Assembly (NCBI GenBank): GCA_963971575.1
Contig: OZ020611.1
Location: forward strand, 203,780,419 to 203,844,418
Origin: Liopterus haemorrhoidalis
Taxonomy: Eukaryota > Arthropoda > Insecta > Coleoptera > Dytiscidae
DNA length: 64,000 nt
Direction: 5' to 3'
Part shown: positions 45,420 through 56,906 of the stretch, in pieces
Position numbering within the stretch: the stretch's first letter is position 1
How the letters are laid out: each line of letters begins with the position of its first letter
Made by a program: the position numbers and the translations under genes
The notes under the pieces: model-generated
Seen by the model: only the letters and a program-made list of their open reading frames with translations
The model's database searches: none
What the model was told of the DNA's origin: nothing

Positions 45420-46110
45420 CGAAACTAAGAGCATCCTTTGAATAAAAAAAAAGAAACATTTTATTGAGCTGCCGAGATTTTCAGCTTAAAACTAAGATAT
45501 TGACTTACAAAGCAGCTGTACTCCCTGTACTTCTCTACAGCAGTGAATCATAGTGTCTATATAGACGGTATATTAAAACGCTAGAAAGGTTCCACCAAAA
45601 ATGTCTTAGGACGATATTGAGAATCAAATGGCAAGTTTATGTGCCGAACCCAGAAGTTTTGACTAAAGCTGATATCGTCAGTGTTGAGGCAATGCTGCAC
45701 CAAATTCAGTTGCTGTGGGTTGGATACGTCATAAGAATGCCAAATACTAGGTTACCCAAAAGATTACTGCAGAGGTGTTGGAGCTCCTAAGCAACAGTAA
45801 AAAGACAAGCTAAAATATAACCTCAAGTTATGTCCGCTGCTCAGCCCAGGCAGGGACGAAAAAACCCCTCTGTCGAAGTACTTGGTACAACCTAGTAATT
45901 AACGGAATACAGCAGTACGAATGAACAGGTATAGAACGTGATACACTAGTACGTAATAAACGCAAATCCAGACTCCAGACGCTGTTGCCTGATTCTGCTT
46001 ATAATTATTCCTGCGCTATTTGTGGCAAAATGGTCGTATCCAGAACTGGCCTCTGATACGTGCTGTCGTCGATTCTACTTAGCCGTTATACATACCAATA
46101 ACATATTTGA
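45420..46110 (+). pseudogene. LINE C-terminus with zinc-finger tail
   Basis: Plus-strand frames give LKTKILTYKAAVLPVLLYSSES, ERFHQKCLRTILRIKWQ, LWVGYVIRMPNTRLPKRLL, and at the end YNYSCAICGKMVVSRTGL, a C-x2-C half of a zinc finger that closes this LINE type. Multiple stops (after SSES and near 45790) kill it. It is a different family from the intact LINE at 11362. Confidence 0.82.
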
Positions 46111-46363
46111 AATACTCGTACCAACGTACGTTCGTAGTTTCTATCTTCGTGTTAAATTTGAAGATATTCAGATAAACGTAGGTGTGTTTATGTACAAGCA
46201 GCGCTGCTTCAGTAGCAACGACACGAGCAACTGAAAGAGTCATATTTCTTTCTCAATTTTCAAATTTGAAATTTATTGAAAAATACCACATTAGACTGTT
46301 GCCAGTCTGTGCGTGGCTCATCGATACAACAATATATAATATTTTCTGAATACAATTGATTGA

Positions 46364-47470
46364 TTTTTTTTTTTTTTATACTATTACAATACAATTATAT
46401 AATTAATTTTTTATACAAAACATATACAATTTATATAATTAATGTGTCACATTTACAAATTACTTTTGCAAAAGCGTTTCGCCCATTTATTATATCTGAT
46501 GTTCGTTCTGTCCAATTCTATACCTACACTTTGCAAAAATACTTGAAAATTATTATGTAGTGTGGGAATTAAATATACAAAGTACTTCTGACCAATATTT
46601 TTATACATTTTAGGTGCCTTGGCCACTAATTTATTTCTGGTTCTGTAATCATGAGTGAAATATGTAATCTCTTGAGGATATTTTTTAATGTATTTCAATA
46701 TTGTTAAGGCATATGAACAATCTTTCAGTGGGGTAACGCATAGATTTTTTATGTATTAATTTTAAGATAATTTTCTGTATTATTTTGATTTTTTGTAAAT
46801 GCGTTTCAGCAGCGCCACCCCAAGCTATCAGCCCGTACGAAAGAAGAGATTGTACTAGTCCGTAATAAAATGTATATAAAATTTTAAGTGGCATAAAATC
46901 CCTCAGTTTTTTAAATAAATGAAAAGTTTTTCTAGCATTTTTGCAAAGGTACGATATATCTCATCCCATCTCATATTTTTATCTATATATATTCCAAGAT
47001 ATTTGGTTTTTTCAGTTTTAAATATTTTACAATCACATGTACAATTATTATCTACTATACAACTATCTATATGCAAAGTTAAATAATCAAAATTTGGTTG
47101 GGTATTGTTATATATAGAAAATGGTACAAACAATGTTTTCTTTTCATTTAGTGTCAGCACATTATTATTTAACCAAATTTTTATTAAACGCAAATCATGT
47201 TCCGCCATTTTTCTAACATCGTTCCAGGTATTGGCCTCTATACATAAAACTGTATCATCCGCGTATGCTATTAGTTTACCGTTTAGATGTGAAATATTTA
47301 ATAAATCGTTAATATATATTAAAAACAAGATCGGACCAAGTACAGTACCTTGAGGAACCCCACAGTTCATAATTTCACTGGAGCTTTTATTATTACCAAT
47401 TACAACTTCTTGAGTTCTTTCTTGTAAATAATTATGAAATAATTGTAATATCCAAACGAATGGCATAACT
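46364..47470 (-). pseudogene. 5'-truncated Jockey-like LINE with poly(A) tail (minus strand)
   Basis: In minus sense the best-preserved part (47466-46903) starts within the polymerase (YLQERTQEVVIGN), then GVPQGTVLGPILFLIYINDL and AYADDTVLC with the intact YADD box. It continues through LGIYIDKNMRW, SLLSYGLIAWGG and RTRNKLVAK. Frame changes at about 46900 and 46690 break it. A 3' untranslated region ends in a 14-base A-run (plus-strand T-run at 46364-46377). The upstream part of ORF2 is absent. Confidence 0.88.
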
Positions 47471-48125
47471 TAATTTTGATATCTTCCTGGACTGAACCAA
47501 ATAATCTTTTTATCCGTAACCGACAACTATTATTATTTTCTGGCTGAGCAACGTAGTAGAAAATTAGATAAAACAGAACAAACAAAAAAACAACTGTTTT
47601 CGTTTTTTAAATATTCCATAAATAATAAATAATAATGTTTACATTAATATTAATTGTTATTATCTCTAAAAAATGTTACTACGTCTAATTTTTTAAACTT
47701 CCTTTTAAAATGCATATAAAGTCAATTATTTTAAATGAATTCAGTAATTGATAGATATATTATCTTAATAAAATCCACTGATCAATTGCTATTTATTTTC
47801 AAACGACACGTGCATAATCTTATAAATTTTTCATAGACTGACGAGTTTCTAGTTATTTCATACCCTCTGGCTGATATGTCATAAGAATTGTCTTGGAATT
47901 TTAAACAGAATCCTTACAGTCATGTGACAGAATTGCATATTTTAATATCTTAACTTTGTTTTCATATTATTTAATTCGAATTTATATTTCAAAAATTCAT
48001 TAATGTTTTTCTAGTTGTATAATGTGTTTATTTCATATTCAAATTAAAAAAAGACTTCTTGTTACTTTCGAAGTTGCGAAGAAAATATTGCTAGGTGGCT
48101 ACAATTGCGATGCATATTGTTTTTA
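47471..48125. other. Gene-free stretch
   Basis: AT-rich DNA, no feature supported. Confidence 0.4.
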
Positions 48126-48179
48126 GGGCTTCGTAAGTAAAACGAAAAACCCTTACCCCGTCACTCATAGGTCTGTCAT
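48126..48179 (-). repeat. Family R 3'-end fragment, reversed
   Basis: TTAGGGCTTCGTAAG, AAAAACCCTTA and GTCACTCATAGGTCTGTC correspond to the reversed R terminus and the GACAGAC tract. Confidence 0.6.
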
Positions 48180-48629
48180 GGGAGATGCAATGATATATCG
48201 AAACTCAATAATTGTCGATAATATCAAAGCCCGAAATATCGATATTTTCATTTTGTTGTATCGATATATTGGCATTTAAATATATTGAAATTTATTTAAA
48301 ATATCGATATGGAAAAAAATCGATTATCGATATGGATCAAAAATATCGAATATGTTATATTAATACCTTTTCCTTACTTGGTTTTAAATTTATATATCTG
48401 TGGTTAGACTAATCGAAATTATTTAAGAAGGTCCTTCTGTTGACAATAGTACGGTAAAAGAAAAAATTTAAGTAGTAGAAAAAATAAAAATTTTAGTTGT
48501 TCAGAATTTCTGAAACGCAAAGCGATAATAGATACATATGTGAGAATTTCACGTTTCCGACTAGACCACTAGTCTTGGAAGCCATGTGCTTTGCCTCATT
48601 TCTTCGTTTGGCATGAAGCGAAGAACTTG

Positions 48630-48702
48630 CTTTCGTAGTCTAATGGCGTAGAACTAGAATGTGAAATTCTTAGGTTGACAGGATCGATTCCCGGTGCGGC
48701 CC
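48630..48702 (+). repeat. tRNA-like SINE head
   Basis: An A-box-like TAGTCTAATGGC and a B-box-like GGATCGATTCCCGG are ~35 bp apart on the plus strand. No acceptor stem can be drawn, so it is a derived copy rather than a tRNA gene. Confidence 0.6.
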
Positions 48703-48802
48703 CCAATTTATTATTTGCAAAATTTCAGGACTTGTTAACCAGTATTGCACAGGATCTCAATCTCATTTTGTCGCAAATTGATAGGCGCTTTTAGCAACTA
48801 GA

Positions 48803-48892
48803 ATGTACTTTGCTAGATCCACGTTTTAAAAATTTACATCCTAATAAAGCTGACGCCTGTGTGAAAATAAACAAATTACTTCAACGTCTTCT
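48803..48892 (+). pseudogene. hAT transposase scrap with TLLDPRFK motif
   Basis: One frame gives ECTLLDPRFKNLHPNKADAC, the conserved block that precedes the dimerisation region in hAT transposases. Only about 30 codons survive. Confidence 0.7.
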
Positions 48893-49078
48893 ACATCATC
48901 AGAAGATGAAGATAATACACATTACGATATCGGGGAACACCATAAAACACTGACCTATAATCAAATCAAACGTAAAAAAAAAAAACAGACGGTAATAGCG
49001 AAATAGCTTTATACCTCTCAGCAACGATAAACTTTAACAAATTAAAATCCAACCTGTTAGAAATATGTAGTTCGCTCG

Positions 49079-49722
49079 AACTTATTACATATGTTCTAGT
49101 GTTGAATTTTTGTTAGACTGTCGATTGAAGTTGTGAAAAACTATAAACGTAGATCAAATTGTAGTGTTTTTGGCTGTCATTCAAGACAGGAAAAGATAGG
49201 CATCTTAGTTTTTGTCTTTTCTTACGAAAGATGGTGGGAAAGTTAATATCAAGTCCAGATTTGGTTATGGACAGGAGGAAGGCATGTGAATATATTTTGA
49301 GTTAAAAAGTAACTGATACTATGCGAGTTTGTTCATTACATTTGTCGCAGAAAAACAAAACTGCAGTAATATGCTTGCACTTGTAAGTTGCATTTTTAAC
49401 TTTTAGCTGCTCCTGTCGAACTAAAACTAATTTTATTTCAAGAGGTAATGAACATAATGCACTTGTTTATAAACATAATCCATATATTGTAAATTCAGAT
49501 GACCGACACTCAGATGTACCACCTCCTGTCCATAACCAAATCTGGACTTAATATTAACTTTCCCTCCATTTTTCTTAAGAAAAGAAAAAAACTAAGATGC
49601 CTATCTTTGTCCTGTCTTGAATGACAGCCATAAACACTACAATTTGTTCTACTTTTACAGTTTTTCTCAACTTCTATTGACATTCTAACAAATAATCAAC
49701 ACTAGAACATATGTAATAAGTT
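49079..49722. mobile_element. Foldback made from the 5' end of a THAP-domain gene
   Basis: Arms of 200 bp at 49079-49278 and 49522-49722 are inverted, about 88% alike by eye. The right arm on the minus strand has an ATG (at about 49677) opening MSIEVEKN ... NCSVYGCHSRQ, the first half of a THAP zinc finger (C-x4-C). The left arm encodes the same (NCSVFGCHSRQ), but its ATG has become CTG. Between the arms the plus strand continues to MRVCSLHLSQ, the closing C-x2-H half. P-element-type transposases and many THAP proteins start this way. Confidence 0.75.
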
Positions 49723-49879
49723 TAAACAGTACTACAGGCGCCTAGTACAATATTTGACCACCAGACTGCGTATCCGAGCGAGTCAGTTCTCAATAATATT
49801 AAGTGCATTAATATTAATTTTATGATGTTTTAAAGTTTTAACTATATAATTATCGATATTTAAAAAACATGCATCCCTA

Positions 49880-50439
49880 GTCGCGGGTCAAATACCATTT
49901 CGGTTTACGTTCGCGTTCAGAAAAGACAGGCAACCGCTAGTAAAAACGAATAAAATTGAAATAAAGATGTTCTGGAAAACTTTGCCTCGGCCTCCCTTGT
50001 TATTTTCTTACAAAGTTTCCTTTTTCAATCTAGGAAGTAACAATAAAAAATGGTCCCATATTTGCTGCCAATATTATCTATACAATTATGTTTCTGTCTA
50101 TAATTTTATAATCTTTAATAACAATACAATGTTTCTTTCGTCCCTGTACTTGTATAGTTTTACAATGTCAATATTTAAATTTCTATTGTATTTTGAAGTG
50201 TGATGCAAATTATTGACACCTGAGACGTTGCCTGTGATATTGCATTTCCTTAACGCCTGAACTCCGGTACACTCAAACACGTGCTGTTATTATTTTTTAG
50301 ATAATTTATTCGATATTAATATATTCATGAGACGCTCACGCTTTTCCATTTTAATGTTGCCAATATCACATTTATAAAATATAACAATTATATTTTTGTT
50401 AGGTAATAAGTGGGATTGAATTTCATTACACTAACATAT
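49880..50439. other. Gene-free stretch
   Basis: Short frames at 49967-50280 have no recognisable domain. Confidence 0.4.
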
Positions 50440-50686
50440 TTTTTCTTTCAGTTCTTTGTGAATATATCAGATGTGGTTAGATAATTGCGGCAAATTTTTA
50501 AGAAACAATTTCCTGACATGTCTATAAGAACGGTTTTCATTGTTTTGTTCCGTAGAATGGTTACGCTTCTGAATATACTCCAGTTATCAGGAGTACCACA
50601 AGGGGCAACTTTGCTTCATTGCTGTTCATTATATTTATTAATGTTATAAAAATATGTTTTCTTTACACTAAATTTCTATTATACGA

Positions 50687-51591
50687 AGTCTGTTCAAAAA
50701 GTATCGCGAATTTTGAATTTCCGCGGGTTACGTATATTCGATTTTCGATTTTTTTGTGGCGTTATGTTGGTACTCATATATCACACTTATGCCGACAAGT
50801 TCGGCCATTTTGAATGTTCAGTTAATTTTTGACATTTGCTTTGCTTGCACGTGTTTTGGCTCGTCTTCCATTTTTGCCTATACCAAAAAATGGATCAAAG
50901 AATCTGTATCAAATTTTGTGTGAAAAATAAAATTAAGTGCGCGGACGCATTCCGAATGTTGACTGTGGCATATGGTGAAGCTACCTTGGACCGAAGCGAC
51001 GTTTATCGGTGGTACAAAATGTTCTCAGAGGGCCGAGAAGACGTGAACGACGAAGAGCGTGCCGGTCGCCCGAGCACGTCAACAACAGACGAAAACATTG
51101 ATGAAGTGAAGAAAATAGTATTGGCCAATCGTCGAATCACCGTTAGAGAATGATTTGGGCATGAGACGGGTCGCCGCGAAATTCGTACCGAAATTGCTCA
51201 ATTTAGACCAAAAACAGCACACTAATAATGCCGCAGCTACCGTATTCCCCAGATCTGGCCCCCTGTGACTTTTTCTTGTTCCCGAAACTGAAGAGGCCCA
51301 TGAAAGGACGATGCTACGCTACGAGTGACGAGTGAAAGACGGCATCGAAGGAGGAGCTGAACAAGATCACAAAAAATGATTTTTTCAAGTGCTTCGAGGA
51401 TTCGAAAAAAACGTTGGCAAGGTTATAACCGGCATTATATGAGGACTTTATTTTTTTAGGTCTTCACGTGAAATTTAGAAGTGAAGAGGACCTTTGTTTT
51501 TTTTAGGTCTTCACATGAAATTTTGCCCTGTCTGGGGGCGCTCCATTAAATCTTGCCTACGGCCGCGACCCTCGCGCCTGCCCAGGCTCTA
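50687..51591 (+). mobile_element. Mariner element inserted in the LINE
   Basis: The left end at TA 50685-50686 starts CGAAGTCTGTTCAAAAAGTA, a known style of mariner terminus. The mariner proper ends near 51445. The remaining sequence to 51591 holds two GGTCTTCACRTGAAATTT units (51463, 51514) and a GC-rich block and may be a further insertion. The right mariner terminus was not seen. Confidence 0.75.
50890..51440 (+). pseudogene. Mariner transposase with internal deletion
   Basis: ATG at 50890 begins MDQRICIKFCVKNKIKCADA, then DVYRWYKMFSEGREDV, DEERAGRPSTS and NRRITVRE, ending at a stop at 51151. This covers the paired helix-turn-helix DNA-binding region. After a large deletion PYSPDLAPCDFFLFPKLK (with the last catalytic Asp) and the C-terminus follow from about 51240. 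The first two catalytic residues are absent. Confidence 0.85.
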
Positions 51592-52214
51592 AAGCAATGC
51601 AAGAAGATGTTGATAGATTTGTGAAATATGGAATTGAGAATAAATAAAATCTTGATATGAAAAAAATTCATAAAATCACGTTTGCGACTGTGTGTTGGTC
51701 TCCCCAGTACTTTACTTATATTAATAGAATAGAAAATATTCAATGTAAATTTATAAAATATATTATATATAAATTTCCACATCATAACCTAAATTTAACT
51801 TCTCTTGAGAATAGAATATTATTATTTGATTTAACTCTTTTGTACCCAATATTCAACAATTACATAGACTGTCTTGAACTCTTAAATCATTTCTCTCTAC
51901 GTGTTCCCTCTTACAAAACCAGATCTAACGACACATTTTCAATATCATTTGATAATAAAAACTCTTCTGTCAATTGTATTTCTACAAGAATCAACAACCT
52001 CTCACAGTCTGAAAACCTTCCACATTTTAACAAATTTAACTTCATTAAAAAAACTGTAATCTCTCTTTTTCTTAATATTTAATATGTATACTATTTTTAA
52101 CACTATCAATGTACAAATAATATTAATTAATTGTAATATTTATTACCGGTGCCTAGCTATAATTGGGCAATTTTTGCCTGTTGCGAGTCCAAAATAATAT
52201 AAATAAATAAATAC

Positions 52215-52246
52215 GTCACTGAAATTTGGTCAAACATTTCAGTGAC
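52215..52246. repeat. Short hairpin, 11 bp perfect arms
   Basis: GTCACTGAAAT and ATTTCAGTGAC surround a 10 nt spacer between the LINE tail and the mariner foldback. Confidence 0.8.
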
Positions 52247-52255
52247 ACCTGTATA

Positions 52256-53126
52256 CAGGGTGTTTGTTTGAAACGGGGCACCCCGAAAATCTCCTTTATT
52301 TGTAAAGATACAAAAAATCTTCAGAACAAAAGTTAAACTAGACAAAAAGGCCCATCTAAAGGTTACTATAAGAATTCTGAGGCACTTCCGGTTTCACCGG
52401 AAATGATGTCAACTTTTGATCTAGCATAGGGAATCGATAATTTTATATTTTTTTCCTAAAAGTACATTAAATTAGCTTTACAATGACACCAAAAAGTCAT
52501 ATTTTTATGTTAACCATTTCAAAATGGCGACCATTTATTTACAAAATAATAATCAACATAAGTTTTACAAAGTTGAACGTAGCAAGCTTTGAAAACAATA
52601 AAAAAAGAAACAAAATATCTCTAAAATAAACTGTTATAACTAGTTATTATATGAAATAACATAATGGTGGTTTGATCGAACAATTGTAATTTTTTTTTTT
52701 TTTGTAAAATTATTGTAAAAAGAATAGTTTTTTTTTCTAAATAGTCAAATAGTTTATTTTAGAGATATTTTGTTTCTTTTTTATTGTTTTCAAAGCTTGC
52801 TACGTTCCACTTTGTAAAACTTATGTTGATTATTATTTTGTAAATAAATGGTCGCTATTTTGAAATGGTTAACATAAATATATGACTTTTTGATGTCATT
52901 GTAAAGCTAATTTAATGTACTTTTAGGAAAAAAATATAAAATTATCGATTCCCTATGCTAGATCAAAAGTTGACATCATTTCCGGTGAAACCGGAAGTGC
53001 CTCAGAATTCTTATAGTAACCTTTAGATGGGCCTTTTTGTCTAGTTTAACTTTTGTTCTGAAGATTTTTTGTATCTTTACAAATAAAGGAGATTTTCGGG
53101 GTGCCCCGTTTCAAATAAACACCCTG
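52256..53126. mobile_element. Foldback derivative of the 20281 mariner family
   Basis: TA flanks at 52254-52255 and 53127-53128. Arms of about 376 bp (52256-52632, 52751-53126) surround a 118 bp spacer. Both arms match the 3' end of the 20281-21661 element beyond its normal ~265 bp terminal repeat, up to the transposase stop region (TAGTCAAATAG in the spacer edge and at 21281-21291). The 5' end was therefore replaced by an inverted copy of the 3' end. Confidence 0.9.
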
Positions 53127-53128
53127 TA

Positions 53129-53822
53129 TATTTCGGATGTTTTTCTAATGCCCAAGTAATTATTTATTTATTTTAGACTTAGCCCAGACCAACCCAACAT
53201 AGATATCGATCCGTAGCACTTTATGTACGTTTCCCATAGAGATATATCACGTACAATTGCTTAAATTTAACAAAACCTGTCTTACTTAATAGTATAAAAT
53301 GGAAGTATATTGTTTTTTCTTATTATGTGTAAAAATCCACTAGTAAACTACTAAACAAAGTGTCATACAAATACGTTATGTGTTATGACTCATGGCACCA
53401 TAAGTTAAATTTAGATAAAATTCGTATTTTTCTTTTATGGTTCTTTTCATTTTATAGCTATTTATTTACTTATTTATTTTTTTTCGAGTTCTTAAATTTG
53501 AGAACCCTAGCATGCGTTTTTATAAAGACTTACAGAATACAAAAAATAAGTGCAGCTGTGCTTTGAGTCACTGCTATTAAATATCACAAAAAACTCAGCG
53601 AAAAAATGGAATGACGACAGAAGAATCCGCGTTACTTGGAACGTCATTTGAAGAAATTCCGCAAGCATGAGAAAAAATGCCAGAAATTTAATTCACAAAT
53701 TGTTACATTAGAGAAACACTTAACAAACAATGCAGTGAAAAACTCTTTTAAGAAGTAAAAAATTCCTTAAAACTACAAGCATATTGTTATAAATGTTTCT
53801 AATACCTCACCTTTTCATTTAA
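53129..53822. other. Gene-free stretch
   Basis: A 68-codon frame at 53360-53566 has no recognisable domain and is very hydrophobic from T-rich DNA. Nothing else supported. Confidence 0.4.
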
Positions 53823-53830
53823 CCCTATAT

Positions 53831-54091
53831 CAGCGTTTCTCAAACGAAAACGTACACACGGACCAGTAAAATATTTAACTTTCTACCGCGGACCACAAAA
53901 AATAAATGTAGTATTAAACAAATTTATTGTATATGTAGACTCTGCATCCATATAACATCTCAGTAATAAAAAATCACAGAAAATGATCATTAAAAAAATC
54001 TCAAAAATAATTATTTATAAGCTTTTCGCGGACCACTAAAATTTTGCTAAGGACCACCAATGGTCCGCGGACCACCGGTTGAGAAACTCTG
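53831..54091. mobile_element. Non-autonomous hAT element
   Basis: Ends CAGCGTTTCTCAAAC and GGTTGAGAAACTCTG are inverted, with GGACCAC blocks inside as in 747-1028. Flanks CCCTATAT and TCCTATAT differ at one of eight positions. Confidence 0.88.
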
Positions 54092-54235
54092 TCCTATATG
54101 AAATTAAAACAAAAATTTTTTTCATAAATTCCTAACTTTTATATTGGAAAAATATCCTGTTCAAAATTTGTAAGTAGGATCATATCAAAGAGGTTCAGAT
54201 TTTTAAGCTAGCCTCGCTAGGTTGACAGACGCTAT

Positions 54236-54648
54236 TTATTATAATCTATCTCTGAAAACCTGATAGTAATAAATCATTTTTTCAGATAGTTACCAGTGGC
54301 GTGCACATTTTAAACACGTTTAAATTGGTTTTGTGTATTTCTATATTACTATTTATCATTTTATTAAACGCACGCCTGTGACCATATTTATCAGATCATT
54401 AAACACACCTCTGTGACCATATTTTACTCAAAATTTTATGGTCAAATTTTTATGGCCTATTGTGTTTAGCCTTAGTTCGTATTCCCATATACTATGTGCG
54501 GCACACTCGGTTGTTTTTAACAATATTTCGTTTCGAACTATTCATATTTTGTCGCTTTTGTTTTACCGCTTCTGTGTGATAATACAATAACTTTTTACTA
54601 ATAATAAATTATATTACTATCAGTCTTTCGGAGATAGAGTATAATCCA
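54236..54648. mobile_element. Inverted-repeat element with CTATCTC ends
   Basis: TATAATCTATCTCTGAAAAC and the inverse of the right end (TATACTCTATCTCCGAAAGAC) agree, both followed by CTGATAGTAATA. A hAT-like CAGTGGCGTGCAC start lies inside at 54296. No coding sequence. Confidence 0.6.
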
Positions 54649-55452
54649 GTAAAATATAAACATCTTTTTCAAACTCAAAAAATCGATACTTTTCGAAAAA
54701 ATAATTAGAAAAAAATGTGCTATTCGCGTTCTCATTAATATGCATAAAAAAAATTTATTACATATAAACAGCTGTAGCAGGGCTATCTGAATATGGTTGT
54801 TTGGATATTTTCATATTTTTTTTTATTTTTATATTTTTTTCCCTTTGCAGTTTGTATGCACTTTGTATTAAGGCTGTTTTAGATTCTCAATACACTTAAA
54901 AAATTTCTGAAGTCATAAAAACTTAAAAGATTACCTTTTGTCTTTTGTTACTTACTTCTCAATGCCAACTTAACACTTGAAGTGACAGATAAAAGTTTGG
55001 TTATAATAATCAATTTATAAATATCGTTGAATTATGCTAGTTTATATTTAATTATAGTAGCCATTAGCCAGTATAGTTTTTATTTCCAAGACCAAATCTC
55101 AGTCAGGTTTATTAAAAATGTCAGAAAAAGTAAAACTGTACAGCATAAAAATAAACGTAAAGTTGGTATGCCTGAAAAACCCTGACTATTGGTAGTTTCA
55201 AAAGTTGAGTTTGAAGCGTGATAGCATTGAAAGTTTGAAGGAAATATTGTGTTTCACATGATTCTTTTTACGTCAATATTACTTAAAAAATCCGTAGTGT
55301 TAAGGAGAAAATTTTAATGTAGAACAGACTTTATACCACCATTTATATGTCAACAGGATCTAGAAAGATGAAATTTGGCATGCATATTACCCGCATATCG
55401 GAAAAATACTGAGACCGAAAAAATTGTGGTATAAAATTAACCTTTAGAAGCA
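54649..55452. other. Gene-free stretch
   Basis: GATGAAATTTGGCATGC near 55370 resembles the reversed family R body (AAATTTGGCATGCC at 63084). No gene recognised. Confidence 0.4.
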
Positions 55453-56041
55453 TTAAATTAATATAAAAATCTGAGAAATTTTGCAATTATGCACATTGAT
55501 GTAAACAAGATTTTTTTCGTCTGGTTGTTCGAATGTGGTGGCTTCTTTCGCTTTTCTGTCAGCCATTTCATTCCCTGGGATACTACTATGTGAAGCGACC
55601 CAGACTAGGTGTATGCTGTTGTTCTGCTCATGGTGGAGGCGATGTACAAGCTCCTGGACACGAAGTATGAGATTGTGCTTCACATATAGTTTATCTATAT
55701 CCTGCATAGCACTTAGAGAATCGGGACATATTATGAATGATTCATTTTGTCTGCCCTCTTCATATATACGCTGCAGTGCTTTAAGGATGCTCAAAACTTC
55801 AGCTGTATAGATGCTACTGTGGTCTGGCAGCCTGTACGTTTCACTGGTTTCTGGGAAAATGATGGCTGCTCCAGTTTGATCGTTTCTTCTGGATCCGTCC
55901 GTAAAGATCTTTTTTGTACTACCAGTTTTGTGGCAGACTTCAAAAAATAATTTTTTAAGTAGTTCTGGCAATGTATTGTCTTTAGAGTAATTTAATAGTT
56001 TTGTATGGCACTCGGGATGTTTAGTTGTCCAGGGTGAAACG
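55453..56041 (-). pseudogene. RNase H domain of a Jockey/R1/I-type LINE (minus strand)
   Basis: The open frame runs from about 56041 with VSPWTTKHPECHTK, then KIFTDGSRR (first catalytic Asp), YTAEVLSILKAL (Glu), CPDSLSAMQ (third, Asp) and WVASHSSIPGNEMADRKAKEA (His and last Asp). All four acidic RNase H residues are present, about 170 residues without a stop. No start codon, polymerase or tail is attached, so it is a fragment. A domesticated gene is possible but unsupported. Confidence 0.85.
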
Positions 56042-56906
56042 AGAATTTAGGTAGTTAAAAAAAGAACTTTATAAAAAAAAATTGTTGAGTATCCAATAAA
56101 AGCTCTTGGCTTTTAAAGGAATTTCTCTATATACCAGTGGAGACGAGGAGCAGAAATTCAAAAATTCAAGAATCAAATCTGGAAACCTATACCGCGGTTT
56201 TTTTTTGCGGGTGAATTTGAAGCGTAGTAATGCGCGATGTGATTCACTCGGATTGAAACCTACATCGCGGGTCCCTAAATATATGGGGCCCTTAATCATT
56301 GTTTCCATTTCCATTTTTTAGGTCTCTGGGTTGAATTTCGAATTCTCACGGCTTAATCAAATTTATTGACAAGAAAACATTTTTTGTATAAGTGTTGATT
56401 TTAGCTTTAATTACCCTCTTCCACCCTTTAAAGTCGTAGTCCGTTTTAAAAGACAACGAAGGACAACTGAACAAATTAAATTGTTTATGAAACAAACTGT
56501 AATTTTGTATAATTATGAACTGCAATGTAAAGTAAAAATTAACACTTTTTTGTTGTGTTTTTTTCTGAGCCATTTATAAATTACAGAATCATCTGTCTCG
56601 TCTGGGCTGTAGGTGTGTCTGAAGGTTTTTGTTATTTTTTAGAGTTATTCCATATTCATTTTAACCAGGAGACGAAAACAAATATTAGTAATATAGAAAA
56701 TACTCGTATCATCGTGAGTTATTAGCACTAAACATCTTAAAGCGCAATTTAAGATCCAAATCAACATTACAGTTAAATTATTATATTATAATATTGAATT
56801 GATACAAAATTAACGACGATATTTTTGGACTTTTTATTTTGTGTTGAAAAATGGCGCTTGCTTTATGTAATAATTATAAAAATATTCTTGTTTTTAAGAG
56901 AAAAAA
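56042..56906. other. Gene-free stretch
   Basis: Frames at 56069-56573 (both strands) show no known domain. A GCGATGTAGGTTTCAATCC-type segment near 56250 is unexplained. Confidence 0.35.

Larger units (their letters stand above)
48180..49879 (+). mobile_element. Old hAT element with TATCGATA-rich left end, containing nested insertions
   Basis: The right terminus ATGCATCCCTA at 49869-49879 is a standard hAT end. The left GGGAGATGCA at 48181 is its decayed inverse. ATATCGATAT-type motifs are dense at 48190-48360 and appear again at 49850. A hAT transposase scrap lies at 48803-48892. No matching 8 bp duplication was found, so boundaries are tentative. Confidence 0.55.
50440..52212 (+). pseudogene. 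Jockey/CR1-like LINE, interrupted by a mariner
   Basis: Before the break: SGVPQGAT and, one frame on, LLFIIFINVIKICFLYTKFLLY (50590-50686), the polymerase block before YADD. After the break: ALQEDVDRFVKYGIENK and KIHKITF (51592-51680), then after a deletion YINRIENIQCKFIKYIIYK through VSCIST-like C-terminal sequence to a stop at 52081. A 3' tail AATATAAATAAATAAAT ends at about 52212. Joining the two sides gives normal LINE order, dating the mariner as later. Confidence 0.85.

Noticed and set aside
48655..48680. GAATGTGAAATTCTTAGG resembles a conserved 18S rRNA segment
   Set aside because: The match is short, lies between tRNA-like A and B boxes, and none of the neighbouring 18S sequence is present.
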